Shown here: one piece after another, positions 1 through 8,995 of the stretch
How the letters are laid out: every line of letters starts with the position of its first letter
How positions within the stretch are numbered: the first letter of the stretch is position 1
NCBI RefSeq assembly: GCF_001494595.1
Contig: NZ_LN929908.1
Coordinates: 558,001-622,000 of the forward strand
DNA from: Mycobacterium sp. M26
GTDB lineage: Bacteria > Actinomycetota > Actinomycetes > Mycobacteriales > Mycobacteriaceae
Direction of reading: 5' to 3'
Length of the DNA: 64,000 bases
Program-made: the position numbers and the translations under genes
Notes under the pieces: model-generated
What the model saw: only the letters and a program-made list of their open reading frames with translations
Told to the model about the DNA's origin: nothing
The model's database searches: none

Positions 1-478
1 GCGGCTCGTAGTCCGGCAGGTTCTTCAGCTCGCCCGGGGCGAGTTCGAGAATCTTGGCCGGGTCCACGTTGCCGGTCAGCTTGGAGACGATCGCGATGAT
101 GCTCGGCGGATCGCTCGGCGTTTCGGGCTTGTCGAACACGATCGCGCCGTACGCCCAGTCCGGGGTCTGCGGGCCGGCATCCGACCAGCCGTCCGGGAAG
201 GGCAGGTCGATGTTCGGCGAACCCGGATCGCCGCGCTTGATCGGCGTCTCCTGAATGTTGTTCTCTTTCAGGTAATCCTGGATGGTCTCGTTGGGACCCT
301 TCGATTCGCTCGGGCTCGCCGATGCCGCAGCGCTGGTCGACGTGGTGGTCGAGGTCGACGTCGAGGTCGAGGTGGACGTCTCCGTCTTGGTCTCGGTTTT
401 CGAACCGCAGCCAACGAGCGCGACACTCAGTGAAATGGCGGCCAGACCCGCCGTCGCAACCGCCGTGATTTTCTGCAT
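1..478 (-). CDS. LpqN/LpqT-family lipoprotein (C-terminus outside window)
   Basis: The reading frame starts at an ATG whose complement lies at 476-478 and runs off the left edge, so about 159 residues are visible. The N-terminus is a lipoprotein signal peptide ending in a lipobox (LVGC, Cys about residue 24), followed by a Ser/Thr/Glu-rich linker typical of exported mycobacterial lipoproteins. The next segment (IDLPFPDGW, then IVSKLTGNVDPAKIL) resembles the protein I call LpqT at 37542-38189, so the two are probably paralogues of the mycobacterial LpqN/LpqT family. An AAGGAG ribosome site lies just upstream of the ATG. Function in the cell envelope is not established from sequence. Confidence 0.75.
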   Translation of the reverse strand, partial: MQKITAVATAGLAAISLSVALVGCGSKTETKTETSTSTSTSTSTTTSTSAAASASPSESKGPNETIQDYLKENNIQETPIKRGDPGSPNIDLPFPDGWSDAGPQTPDWAYGAIVFDKPETPSDPPSIIAIVSKLTGNVDPAKILELAPGELKNLPDYEP

Positions 479-778
479 CGGACGAACTTTCTCCTTATTT
501 GTGATGGCCGACGCTCTGCCGACGGCCAAATCGCTCAAAATCTTAGTGCTGAGGAAAGGTTTTGCGACCGGAATCCTGCCGAATGAATTGAGGCCTCCGA
601 GTTAGCCAAACCTGACTTTTACGACGCGAGGCTGGTTAATCGGGCCTATTTTGCCCACGCAACCGTCGAACCGGTGCACCATGCAGGTGGACTGCGATGC
701 GGCAGACGTAGCGACGCATCGCGGCGGCGGGTCGGGCGAAGCCACCATCAGGCGTTACGCAAAGGGCAAAGGAGCGCT
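479..778. other. 300-bp intergenic region between divergent genes
   Basis: This gap separates the leftward lipoprotein gene from the rightward PE-PPE gene, so it should hold both promoters. It is more AT-rich near 480-620. I see ribosome sites at its two ends (AAGGAG about ten bases from the lipoprotein ATG, and AAAGGAG at 768-774 for the PE-PPE gene). I see no convincing RNA gene or coding frame. Confidence 0.4.
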
Positions 779-2248
779 GTGCGTTCGGCCCTTCGGCGAC
801 CCCACACAGTGCTTGCAGCAACGTTGGCGATAGCTGGATACCTGTCGTTGTCACCGCCCGCAATCGGCGTTCAATTGACGTCCACCACCGCGCTGATAAT
901 GGGCGGCACCATGCACCCGCTGGTGAGCAGCACGCTGAGCGGGTCGACGCAGTATCCGACCGGGGAACTGGCGTCTTATCCGCTCTCCGAACCCGCCTCC
1001 GTCGTCGCGACCATCGTCAATCAGGCGATGGACTTCTTTATCGGGCCGACGGGCGCCGTGCGCGGCACGCCGACCGACCCGGGCCAGTACAACGTGGTCG
1101 CTCTGCAGACGCCGGAGGAGTTCTGGCCGCTGTATGGCTCGTTGGATTTCGACGCGTCGGTGGCCGCGGGTGTGGCCAACCTGTCGAACTGCCTGCAGGG
1201 CAGGCTGTCGTGCAAGGGCCACTACTTCGACAACGTCCCGGAACTGACCTCCGACTACGTCGCATTCGGCTATTCGCAGAGCGCCAGAATCGCCAGCATC
1301 GCCAAACGCGACCTCATCGCCCAGTACCGCAACCCCGACGGCAGCTGGAAGCCGCTCGTCGACTCCACCGGCGCACCGCTGGACGTGTCGTTCGTCATGA
1401 TCGGCAACCCGAACCGGCCCAATGGTGGCTTCCTGCAACGTTTTGACGGTTCCTACATCGCCGAGCTGGGTGTGACCTTCGACGGTGCGACGCCCACCGA
1501 CTCCTGCGATGCCGACGGAAGCAACTGCCGGTTCCCGACCGCCGACATCGCCCGTCAGTACGACGGCTGGGCGGATGCGCCGGTGCGCCAACTCAATCTC
1601 GTGGCCGACCTCAACGCGCTGCTGGGCATCGCCTATCTGCACTACTACTACGACTCGGCCGTCACCGAGTCGATGTACCAGGGCGCCCTGGGCGACACCA
1701 CCTACTACATGGTTCCCACCGAGCGGCTACCCCTCCTGATGCCCCTGCAGCAGCTCGGCGTTCCGTCCCCGATCCTGGCCGTCCTCGATGCTCCGCTGCG
1801 GGTCATCGTCGAATGGGCCTACGACCGCGGCACCAATCCCGGAGTGCCGACCCCGATGCAACTGTCCGTGCTGTCCGACCCTGCCACCGGCGTGCGGAAC
1901 CTGCTCGCGGCGATCCCCACCGGCCTCGACGACGGGCTCCAGGAGGCCGGCTTCGGCCGCCCGTTCGGCACCACCCGGGCCGGCATGTTCGGCGTCGGCG
2001 GCCCGGCATCGCCCACCTCGTCCGACTCGCCCACGCCGCCGGCGGGGGCCGCGGCACCGCCGCGCCAGCAATCGGCCCGCCCGACGGGGCCCACGCCGCC
2101 GGCGGGGGCCGCGGCACCGCCGCGCCAGCAATCGGCCCGCCCGACGGGACAGGCGAAGGCCAAGCCCCGCGCCGCGGCCAGGAGCACCCGGCCGGCTGCC
2201 ACGTCCGACTCGCACCGCAGCGTCGGCGGGCATCGACCCCGGAACTGA
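779..2248 (+). CDS. Secreted PE-PPE domain protein (alpha/beta-hydrolase fold)
   Basis: The protein has 489 residues if it starts at the GTG at 779, which has AAAGGAG four bases upstream and is followed directly by a basic, hydrophobic signal sequence. The open frame extends upstream to 674 without a comparable ribosome site. After the signal, residues around 30-380 match the PE-PPE domain found at the C-terminus of many PE and PPE proteins, a serine-hydrolase fold. The nucleophile motif GYSQSA puts the serine near residue 166. No PE or PPE helical domain is present, so export probably uses the Sec signal rather than a type VII system. The C-terminus is a Pro/Ala/Arg-rich tail that contains a perfect 60-bp tandem duplication. 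Substrate unknown; esterase or lipase activity is inferred from the family. Confidence 0.8.
   Translation: MRSALRRPHTVLAATLAIAGYLSLSPPAIGVQLTSTTALIMGGTMHPLVSSTLSGSTQYPTGELASYPLSEPASVVATIVNQAMDFFIGPTGAVRGTPTDPGQYNVVALQTPEEFWPLYGSLDFDASVAAGVANLSNCLQGRLSCKGHYFDNVPELTSDYVAFGYSQSARIASIAKRDLIAQYRNPDGSWKPLVDSTGAPLDVSFVMIGNPNRPNGGFLQRFDGSYIAELGVTFDGATPTDSCDADGSNCRFPTADIARQYDGWADAPVRQLNLVADLNALLGIAYLHYYYDSAVTESMYQGALGDTTYYMVPTERLPLLMPLQQLGVPSPILAVLDAPLRVIVEWAYDRGTNPGVPTPMQLSVLSDPATGVRNLLAAIPTGLDDGLQEAGFGRPFGTTRAGMFGVGGPASPTSSDSPTPPAGAAAPPRQQSARPTGPTPPAGAAAPPRQQSARPTGQAKAKPRAAARSTRPAATSDSHRSVGGHRPRN
2029..2148 (+). repeat. Perfect 60-bp tandem duplication inside the PE-PPE gene
   Basis: Units 2029-2088 and 2089-2148 are identical and in frame, so the 20-residue block TPPAGAAAPPRQQSARPTG (plus flanking Pro) occurs twice in the disordered tail. 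A shorter 15-bp tandem repeat (GGAACTGACGACCGC) lies over the stop codon at 2240-2267. Confidence 0.9.
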
Positions 2249-2325
2249 CGACCGCGGAACTGACGACACTGTGACGCGCCGGGAAGCCGGGATTGGCCCA
2301 CAGGCCCCTCGGGTACGTTGCAGAA

Positions 2326-2802
2326 ATGCGTAAGACGATCGTGGGAACAGCATTGGCCACCGCCGCGGCGGCAGTCGTGGGCAGCATCTCCAGCCGCAAG
2401 GGCGTGGAGACCTGGTATCCGACTCTGAAGAAGCCACCGTTCAACCCGCCCAACGCGGTCTTCCCGATCGCCTGGACCACGCTGTACGCCGATATCGCCG
2501 TCACCTCGGCGGCCACCATCGACCGCTACCGCGCCGACGGCCAGGATTCCAAGGCCAACGCCTACATCGCCGCACTGGGCGCGAACCTGGTGCTCAACGC
2601 CGGCTGGAGCTGGCTGTTCTTCGGCAAGCGCAAGCTGGGGCCCTCGGTCCTGGGTGCGGGCGCGCTGGCGATCAGCAGTGCGGACCTGGCGCGCCGCGCC
2701 GCCGGTGCCGACCCGAAGCTGGGTGCGGCGCTGACGCCCTACCCGTTGTGGTGTTCGTTCGCGACCCTGCTGTCCAGCGAGATCTGGCGGCGCAACCGCT
2801 AG
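2326..2802 (+). CDS. tspO: TspO/MBR-family membrane protein
   Basis: This 158-residue protein has the five-helix pattern of the TspO (tryptophan-rich sensory protein) family, with the early motif WYPTLKKPPFNPPN and later NAGWSWLFF. Family members sit in membranes, bind porphyrins and sterols and are linked to stress responses. I chose the ATG at 2326 because the upstream part of the frame (from 2293) is unlike the family. The stop codon overlaps that of the convergent amidase gene by four bases, which leaves no room for a terminator between them. Confidence 0.85.
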   Translation: MRKTIVGTALATAAAAVVGSISSRKGVETWYPTLKKPPFNPPNAVFPIAWTTLYADIAVTSAATIDRYRADGQDSKANAYIAALGANLVLNAGWSWLFFGKRKLGPSVLGAGALAISSADLARRAAGADPKLGAALTPYPLWCSFATLLSSEIWRRNR

Positions 2803-3767
2803 AAGGGCAGCTCGATCGGCGCGAACCGATCGGTGACGTCGCCGACCAGTGAATCGTCGTAGGGGTTGATCGATACCGGTCCTGCGGCCTGATCCAGTTT
2901 GAGCCGGTCGAACTCGGCCCAGATGATGCTCGGGCTGGTGGTCAGTTCGAAGAAGTACATCCGGTTGGTGAGGTCGGTGACCGTGCGGTATTCGGTGTTG
3001 TAGACCCCGAATTCGGCATACGGTGCGCCGAACGGCACCGAGACGTTGCGCATGATCGCCATGACACCTGCGATCGCTTCGCGCGCGCTGCCGGGCTTCG
3101 GCAGTAGCGCCGAGTAGTAGGCGGCACGCTGAAACCGGTCGACGGCATTGACGTTGCCCGGCAACGGCGTGTCTCTGCTGGGATGCGAAAAATCCTGCTC
3201 ACCAAGCAGTTTCAACTGCTCGTCGTAGGTGGGATCGTTGGTCATCAGGGTGTATTGCCTGCCATGGTGGATGACGGGACGGCCCTGGGTGAACTCGATG
3301 ATCGCTGAGTCGCCGCCGATGTCTTCCAGGGCGAGGTGGATGTTCGCGTCATGGCCCCGCACGTGCACCTTGAGTAACTGGACGTCCTGCATCAACGCCA
3401 CTGCTTCGGTCACGGTGGCGGCCTGATCCAGCAGGTACTGCAGCCACAGCCCCGCCTGTAGGGCAGGCTTACCCGGGTCCCGGTCGCCGAAGTCGGTGGA
3501 CTCCAGGTAGAGCCCGTGCCCGGCAAGCCCCGCCGCGTTGAGGCCGTCCACACTGCCGATGCCGTAGACGGTGGTCACCAGGCTGGCGTACCGGCTGGTC
3601 CAGAGCAGTGGATTCGGGTCCTCGACCAATCCGGCGGGATCAATACCGCTGCGCTGTCTGCCGGGCGGGAAGCCGACGATCAACGGCTGTGTGGACTCCG
3701 GCCAGTCCATACTGCGGCCGGTCAGGACGGCGAGGTCGTTGGTGTTCCACAAAACCCGGGTGCACAT
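2799..3767 (-). CDS. Choloylglycine hydrolase / penicillin V acylase family amidase
   Basis: The 322-residue protein begins MCTRVLWN. In this N-terminal-nucleophile hydrolase family, removal of the initiator Met exposes Cys2 as the catalytic nucleophile. The downstream GRSMDWPE, the NAAGLAGHGLYLE segment and the TNDPTYDEQ stretch all fit bile-salt hydrolases and penicillin V acylases. The substrate in a mycobacterium is unknown; N-acyl amides or acyl-homoserine-lactone-like compounds are possible. No signal peptide is apparent. The gene is convergent with tspO and divergent from the following lipoprotein gene. Confidence 0.85.
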   Translation of the reverse strand: MCTRVLWNTNDLAVLTGRSMDWPESTQPLIVGFPPGRQRSGIDPAGLVEDPNPLLWTSRYASLVTTVYGIGSVDGLNAAGLAGHGLYLESTDFGDRDPGKPALQAGLWLQYLLDQAATVTEAVALMQDVQLLKVHVRGHDANIHLALEDIGGDSAIIEFTQGRPVIHHGRQYTLMTNDPTYDEQLKLLGEQDFSHPSRDTPLPGNVNAVDRFQRAAYYSALLPKPGSAREAIAGVMAIMRNVSVPFGAPYAEFGVYNTEYRTVTDLTNRMYFFELTTSPSIIWAEFDRLKLDQAAGPVSINPYDDSLVGDVTDRFAPIELPF

Positions 3768-3829
3768 GCCCTCAGGCTATGCCCGCGAGGCACCCGCGTC
3801 GGCGAAACAAACAGTGGTATCAAGACGTC

Positions 3830-4543
3830 GTGAGGCGGCTCATCCTCTGTCTGGGCCCGGTGCTCTGGCTGACCGCGTGTGCGGGTACGGCCGCGCCACC
3901 GCCGTCATCCACCTCGTCTGTCCCGGCGGCAGCACGGACCGTGAACCCGGCCGGTATCAAGCGGATTCGGCCTCTGCTGCCGCAGGATTACGAAATCGCC
4001 GACGTGGTCGGACCGGTCAGTGCCGCCGGACAATGGGGCTTCGGACCGGGCTGGACAGCCGACCCGCCGCCGTGCGCTTCGCTGGCTGATCCGGCGCCCG
4101 CCGATCCCGCTGCCCGCGGCTATTCGGCCTCGGGGCGGGGCGGGACGCTCTACGTCGTGGTCGCCGCTGCCCGCGGCTATTCGGCCTCGGGGCGGGGCGG
4201 GACGCTCTACGTCGTGGTCGCCGCGGCCGGTGCGCCCGGCGCGGGACTGCTCGACGAATGTGCCCAGTGGGCCATGGCGTTCGCCCACACCACGGGCACG
4301 GTCACCCTCGCCGACCCGCCGGCAGTCGACGGCGCGGACACCGTCGCTATGACTGTGGCCACCCGCACCGTCGTTGAATCCGGTTCGGAAACCAACGGAC
4401 AGGCCGCAACGGCGCAGGCCTACCTCGACGGCCACGTCGTCATCGTCACGCTCGTCACCGACCCCGGGTCGGAGCACCCGCCGCTGGATGTGCGATTCGT
4501 CGACGATCTGCTGGCGTCATCGGTGGCCGCCTTGCGCGGCTGA
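3830..4543 (+). CDS. Putative lipoprotein with an internal 19-residue tandem duplication
   Basis: I start this gene at the GTG at 3830, because it immediately precedes a short signal peptide with the lipobox LTAC. The frame upstream to 3608 is antisense to the amidase gene. The mature part (about 220 residues) contains IRPLLPQDYEIADVVG and a C-terminal YLDGHVVIVTLVTDPG segment, which resemble the secreted protein encoded next. Both look like the small mycobacterial lipoprotein family DUF5642, an assignment made from memory. A block of 19 residues (starting AARGYSASGRGG) is repeated exactly, so the gene is 57 bp longer than a single-copy version. Confidence 0.6.
   Translation: MRRLILCLGPVLWLTACAGTAAPPPSSTSSVPAAARTVNPAGIKRIRPLLPQDYEIADVVGPVSAAGQWGFGPGWTADPPPCASLADPAPADPAARGYSASGRGGTLYVVVAAARGYSASGRGGTLYVVVAAAGAPGAGLLDECAQWAMAFAHTTGTVTLADPPAVDGADTVAMTVATRTVVESGSETNGQAATAQAYLDGHVVIVTLVTDPGSEHPPLDVRFVDDLLASSVAALRG
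4109..4222 (+). repeat. Perfect 57-bp tandem duplication inside lipoprotein gene
   Basis: Bases 4109-4165 and 4166-4222 are identical. The period is 57 bp, so the reading frame is kept and 19 residues are duplicated in the folded part of the protein, not in a linker. Confidence 0.9.
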
Positions 4544-4573
4544 CGACCGCGTCGTTGGGTACATTTGGCGGCG

Positions 4574-5230
4574 ATGTCGAACCCGAAAGCCGCGGTCGCC
4601 CTGGTGTGCGCCGGACTGTTGACCGCCTGTGGATCGGGCTCCGGCCCGCAGGGCGCCGACATCTCCAAGGTGTCCACGCTCAAGTCCAGCTTCGGCCCCG
4701 ACTTCAAGGTCACCGAGGTGGCCAAGACCGGGATCGACCCCAAACTGCTCACCGGTCAGAAGCTGCCGGATGGGTTGAAGTTCGACCCCGAGTCGTGTGC
4801 CAAATACGCCACCGGGCAGCTGGTGCCGCCGGGCACTCAGGGCAATATGGCGGCGGTGTCGGCCGAGGGGCAGGGCAACCGCTTCATCGTCATCGCCGTC
4901 GAGACCAACGAGCCGGTTCCGGTGACCGAACCCGGCGCCGACTGCAAGAAGGTGTCGTTCAGCGGCGGTGCCCTGCGCGGCACCGTGGAAGCGGTCGACG
5001 CCCCATCGATCGACGGGGTGCAGACCCTCGGTGTGCACCGGGTGCTGCAGACGGTGATCAACAACCAGGCCCGCACTGGCGAGGTCTACAACTACTCCGC
5101 GCATTTCGGCGACTACCAGGTGATCGTCACTGCCAATCCGTTGGTGCTACCCGACAAACCGGTGGCGCCGGTCGACACCAAGCGGGCGGGCGAGCTCCTG
5201 GTCGCCGGCGTCAAGGCCATTCGCGGCTGA
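4574..5230 (+). CDS. Putative lipoprotein, DUF5642-like
   Basis: The 218-residue protein starts with a signal peptide ending in LLTACGSG, a clear lipobox. The ATG at 4574 is preferred to the in-frame TTG at 4565. The mature domain has two cysteines (ESCAKYA and GADCKKV) that could form a disulfide, and ends YNYSAHFGDYQVIVTANPLV. The overall pattern matches small mycobacterial lipoproteins of the DUF5642 type, and it lies 30 bases after the preceding lipoprotein gene in the same direction, so the two probably form a unit that arose by duplication. Function unknown. Confidence 0.65.
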   Translation: MSNPKAAVALVCAGLLTACGSGSGPQGADISKVSTLKSSFGPDFKVTEVAKTGIDPKLLTGQKLPDGLKFDPESCAKYATGQLVPPGTQGNMAAVSAEGQGNRFIVIAVETNEPVPVTEPGADCKKVSFSGGALRGTVEAVDAPSIDGVQTLGVHRVLQTVINNQARTGEVYNYSAHFGDYQVIVTANPLVLPDKPVAPVDTKRAGELLVAGVKAIRG

Positions 5231-5232
5231 CC

Positions 5233-5826
5233 TCAGCGCACATCGCGCGGCCGGAACTGGATGCTGATCCGCGGTCCCTTCGGCAGTGCGGTCTTCGGCA
5301 CCGCATGCTCCCAGGTGCGTTGACACGAGCCGCCCATCACCAACAGGTCGCCGTGATGCTGCGGTAGCCGCAGCGACGGCCCGCCGCCGCGCGGGCGCAG
5401 GGCGAACACCCGGGTGGCGCCCAAGCTGACGATGGCCACCATGGTGTCCTCGGTGCTGCTGCGCCCGACGGTGTCGCCGTGCCAGGCCACGCTGTCGGAC
5501 CCGTCCCGGTACAGGCATAGGCCGGCCGAGGTGAACGGTTCACCGAGTTCGCCGGCATAGATGTCGTTGAGCCGGCGCCGCAGCCGGCTCAGCGCCGGAT
5601 GCGGCGGCTGGCCAACGGTCAGATCGTGAAAACTGCACAGCCGGGGGACGTCGAGCACGCGGTCATACATCTGCCTCCGCTCGGCCCGCCACGGCACCGC
5701 TGTCAGCAGTTCCTCGAACAGCGTGTCATCGTCCAGCCACGACGAGCGGACGTCGAGCCAGGCGCCGGCCCCGAGGTCACGGCGCTGACTGTGCTCGAAC
5801 AACGCGCCCTGAACAGACACAGACAC
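5233..5826 (-). CDS. alkB: AlkB-type 2-oxoglutarate/Fe(II) dioxygenase
   Basis: The 197-residue protein carries the iron-binding WHGD motif, a distal histidine (WEHAVPK) and the 2-oxoglutarate-binding arginines of the RISIQFRPR segment. These are the hallmarks of AlkB enzymes, which oxidatively remove methyl groups from alkylated DNA or RNA bases. The position just before soxR-arcA matches Rv1000c of M. tuberculosis (from memory). It is convergent with the lipoprotein gene, with two bases between their stops. Confidence 0.85.
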   Translation of the reverse strand: MSVSVQGALFEHSQRRDLGAGAWLDVRSSWLDDDTLFEELLTAVPWRAERRQMYDRVLDVPRLCSFHDLTVGQPPHPALSRLRRRLNDIYAGELGEPFTSAGLCLYRDGSDSVAWHGDTVGRSSTEDTMVAIVSLGATRVFALRPRGGGPSLRLPQHHGDLLVMGGSCQRTWEHAVPKTALPKGPRISIQFRPRDVR

Positions 5827-5859
5827 GCCCCAAGGTTATCGCACGTCTGTTCGAATACG

Positions 5860-6291
5860 CTAGAGCTTGACCGCCCCCGGGCCCTCACCGGCCAGCACGT
5901 CCTCGGGGTTGGACAAGGCGCAACTGCGCAGGCTCAGGCAACCGCAGCCGATGCAGTCGGCCAGGTTGTCGCGTAACCGTTGCAGGTGCACGATCCGCTC
6001 GTCGAGGTCGGCCCGCCAGCCGGCTGACAGCCGCGCCCAGTCCTTGCTGGTCGGCACCCGGTCGGTCGGTAGCGTCGCCAGCGCCTCACGGACCCGGGCC
6101 AGCGGAATGCCCAGGCGCTGAGACATTCTGATGAAGGCCACCCGGCGCAGCGTCTCGCGGGCGTAGCGGCGTTGGTTGCCCGAGGTGCGGCGGCTGCGGA
6201 TCAGCCCCTCGCGTTCGTAGAAGTGCAGTGCGGAGATCGCCACCCCGGCCCGGCTGGCAAGTTCACCGGGCGTCAACTCCTGCTCGGTCAC
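5860..6291 (-). CDS. soxR: SoxR, redox-sensing MerR-family regulator
   Basis: The 143-residue protein has an N-terminal MerR winged helix ([26 protein letters not shown]) and a dimerisation helix. It ends with the cluster [12 protein letters not shown], which matches the Cys-X2-Cys-X-Cys-X5-Cys ligand set of the 2Fe-2S centre in SoxR. Oxidation of that cluster by redox-active compounds switches SoxR on. The gene is divergent from arcA with only 45 bases between starts, so it could control that promoter, its own, or both. alkB lies downstream in the same direction. Confidence 0.92.
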   Translation of the reverse strand: MTEQELTPGELASRAGVAISALHFYEREGLIRSRRTSGNQRRYARETLRRVAFIRMSQRLGIPLARVREALATLPTDRVPTSKDWARLSAGWRADLDERIVHLQRLRDNLADCIGCGCLSLRSCALSNPEDVLAGEGPGAVKL

Positions 6292-6336
6292 ACGGCAACG
6301 ATAGTTCAGCCTGCTGAAGGCGATACGGTGCTAGGT

Positions 6337-7545
6337 GTGACTGCGACCGTGCTGGGCTCCAACTCCGAGGTCGGGACGCTGCGGGTCGTTATCCTGCACC
6401 GTCCCGGTGCAGAGTTGCAACGGCTGACCCCGCACAACAACGACAAGCTGTTGTTCGACGGTTTGCCGTGGGTGGCCCGTGCCCAGGAGGAGCACGACGC
6501 GTTCGCCGACCTGTTGCGTTCGCGCGGGGTGGAAGTGCTGCTGATGTCCGACCTGCTGACCGAGGCGCTGGCCAGCGGGGCGGCCCGGATGCAGGGCATC
6601 GCCGCCGCCGTCGACTCGCGTCGCCTGGGACATCCGCTGGCGCAGGAACTTTCGGCGTATCTGCGCGGCCTGGCCCCTGCCGACCTGGCGCATGTGCTGA
6701 CCGCCGGGATGACATTCACCGAACTGCCGTCGAGCGCGAAGGCCGACACCTCACTGGTGCGGCGCATGCACCATGGCGGCGACTTCGTCATCGAACCGCT
6801 GCCCAATCTGCTCTTCACCCGCGACTCGTCGTTCTGGATCGGGCCGCGGGTGGCCATCACATCGCTGGCACTGCCCGCCCGGATCCGGGAAACCTCGCTG
6901 ACCGACATGATCTACGCCCATCACCCGCGGTTCCTCGGGGTGCGGCGGGCCTACGAATCGCACACCGCGCCCGTCGAGGGCGGCGACGTGCTGCTGCTGG
7001 CGCCCGGTGTGGTGGCCGTCGGAGTGGGGGAGCGCACCACACCCGCCGGGGCGGAGGCGTTGGCGCGCAGCCTGTTCGACGACGATCTGGCCCACACCGT
7101 GCTGGCGGTGCCGATCGCCCAGGAGCGCGCCCAGATGCACCTGGACACCGTGTGCACCATGGTCGACGTGGACGCCGTGGTGATGTACCCGGCGATCCAG
7201 GATTCGTTGTCGGCGTTCACCATCACCCGTACGTCGACCGGGGTGAAGATCCATGACGAGGCACCGTTCGTGACGGCCGCCGCTGAGGCGATGGGTATCG
7301 ACCGGCTTCGGGTGATCGACACCGGACTGGACCCGGTGACCGCCGAACGCGAGCAGTGGGATGACGGCAACAACACCCTGGCGCTGGCGCCCGGTGTGGT
7401 CGTCGCCTATGAGCGCAACGCCGAAACCAATGCGCGACTGGCTGATTCGGGTATCGAGGTGCTGCCCATCGCCGCCTCGGAGCTCGGTACCGGGCGGGGT
7501 GGGCCGCGCTGTATGTCGTGTCCGGTCGCCCGGGATCCGCTGTGA
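6337..7545 (+). CDS. arcA: Arginine deiminase
   Basis: The enzyme converts arginine to citrulline and ammonia. The 402-residue frame from the GTG at 6337 begins [17 protein letters not shown] and contains the expected blocks [24 protein letters not shown] and [10 protein letters not shown]. It ends with RCMSCP, whose first cysteine (near residue 392) aligns with the catalytic Cys406 of the Pseudomonas enzyme. The upstream extension of the frame to 6172 is antisense to soxR and was rejected. No arcB or arcC is in view. The stop codon overlaps the start of the aldehyde dehydrogenase gene by four bases (GTGA), so the two are translationally coupled. Confidence 0.93.
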   Translation: MTATVLGSNSEVGTLRVVILHRPGAELQRLTPHNNDKLLFDGLPWVARAQEEHDAFADLLRSRGVEVLLMSDLLTEALASGAARMQGIAAAVDSRRLGHPLAQELSAYLRGLAPADLAHVLTAGMTFTELPSSAKADTSLVRRMHHGGDFVIEPLPNLLFTRDSSFWIGPRVAITSLALPARIRETSLTDMIYAHHPRFLGVRRAYESHTAPVEGGDVLLLAPGVVAVGVGERTTPAGAEALARSLFDDDLAHTVLAVPIAQERAQMHLDTVCTMVDVDAVVMYPAIQDSLSAFTITRTSTGVKIHDEAPFVTAAAEAMGIDRLRVIDTGLDPVTAEREQWDDGNNTLALAPGVVVAYERNAETNARLADSGIEVLPIAASELGTGRGGPRCMSCPVARDPL

Positions 7546-8984
7546 CCGAACTGCTCATCGGCGGGGCGCTGCGCGGCGGCGGCTCGGGCACCTTCGCGAC
7601 GCTCAACCCGGCCACCGAGGAACAACTCGGGGTGGCGGCCGATGCCGATGCCGCGGATCTGGACCGCGCGATCGTGGCGGCCCGCACCGCATTCGATGAC
7701 ACCGACTGGTCCCGCGACGTCGAGTTGCGGGTGCACTGCCTGCGCCAGTTGCGCGAGGCGCTGAACGCCGAGATCGCCGACCTGCGGGACATCACGGTGG
7801 CCGAGGTCGGCGCACCCGTCAGCTTCACGTACGGCCCGCATCTGCAGGGCCCTGTCGACGATCTCGAGTTCCCGGCCGGCATTGCTGAGACCTACTCGTG
7901 GACAACCGATCTCGGGGTGGCCCGGCCGATGGGCATCGCCTCGCGCCGGCAGCTGCGCCGCGAACCGTTCGGTGTGGTCGGCGCGATCACCCCGTTCAAC
8001 TTCCCGCACCAGCTCAACCTCGCCAAGCTCGGTTCGGCGCTGGCCGCCGGCAACACCGTCGTCCTCAAACCGGCGCCCGAAACGCCGTGGTGCGCCGCGC
8101 ACGTCGGCCGCATCATCGCCGAGCACACCGATATCCCCGCCGGTGTCGTCAACATCGTGACCTCCAGCGACCGGCGGATCGGGGCCCAACTCGCCGAGGA
8201 TGCCCGCGTCGACATGGTGTCGTTCACCGGGTCCACCGCCACCGGCGCCGCGGTGATGACCGCCGCGTCGCACACCATCAAGAAAGTGTTCCTCGAACTC
8301 GGCGGCAAGTCGGCGTTCATCGTGCTCGACGACGCCGACCTGGTACGAGCCTGCACGGCAGCGGCCACCGCGGTGTCCCGGCACGCCGGGCAGGGGTGCG
8401 CGTTCACCACCCGGCTGGTGGTGCCCCGGGCCCGCTACGACGAGGCCGTCGGCGCGGCTGCCGAGGCCATGGCGGCGATCCCGGTGGGTGACCCGACCGA
8501 CCCCGCGACGGTGTGCGGGCCGCTGATCTCGGCGCGCCAGCGCGACCGGGTGCGCAGCTACCTGGATCTGGCGCTGGCCGAGGGCGGTTCGTTCGCGTGC
8601 GGTGGCGGTGTGCCCGACCGGCCCGGCTACTTCGTCGAGCCGACCGTGATCAGCGGGCTGACGAATGCCGCCCGGGTGGCCCGCGAGGAGATTTTCGGAC
8701 CCGTGCTGGTGGTGCTGGCCCACGATGGCGACGACGACGCGGTGCGGATCGCCAACGATTCGCCCTACGGCCTGTCGGCCACCGTATGGGGCGACGCCGG
8801 GCGGGCAGCCGGTGTCGCAGCCCGGCTGCGGACCGGAACGGTGAACGTCAACGGGGGTGTGTGGTACTGCGCCGACACCCCGTTCGGGGGCTACAAGCAG
8901 TCCGGCGTGGGCCGCGAGATGGGGCTGGCCGGTTTCGAGGAATACCTGGAGACCAAGCTGATCGCGACCGCGGTGGACCTATAG
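7542..8984 (+). CDS. NAD(P)-dependent aldehyde dehydrogenase
   Basis: The 480-residue protein contains the cofactor motif [10 protein letters not shown], the general-base segment ELGGKSA and the nucleophile in HAGQGCAF (Cys near residue 286), and ends with [10 protein letters not shown] and the [14 protein letters not shown] signature. These place it firmly in the aldehyde dehydrogenase superfamily. The GTG at 7542 overlaps the arcA stop, and a monooxygenase gene follows 11 bases later. The enzyme may oxidise aldehydes formed after ester cleavage in the ketone-degrading pathway suggested by the next genes; substrate is inferred only from context. Confidence 0.92.
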   Translation: MTELLIGGALRGGGSGTFATLNPATEEQLGVAADADAADLDRAIVAARTAFDDTDWSRDVELRVHCLRQLREALNAEIADLRDITVAEVGAPVSFTYGPHLQGPVDDLEFPAGIAETYSWTTDLGVARPMGIASRRQLRREPFGVVGAITPFNFPHQLNLAKLGSALAAGNTVVLKPAPETPWCAAHVGRIIAEHTDIPAGVVNIVTSSDRRIGAQLAEDARVDMVSFTGSTATGAAVMTAASHTIKKVFLELGGKSAFIVLDDADLVRACTAAATAVSRHAGQGCAFTTRLVVPRARYDEAVGAAAEAMAAIPVGDPTDPATVCGPLISARQRDRVRSYLDLALAEGGSFACGGGVPDRPGYFVEPTVISGLTNAARVAREEIFGPVLVVLAHDGDDDAVRIANDSPYGLSATVWGDAGRAAGVAARLRTGTVNVNGGVWYCADTPFGGYKQSGVGREMGLAGFEEYLETKLIATAVDL

Positions 8985-8995
8985 TTCCCCTCAAC

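Noticed and set aside
851..1642. 263-codon minus-strand frame opposite the PE-PPE gene
   Set aside because: It mirrors the codons of a gene with clear motifs and has no ribosome site or recognisable domain.
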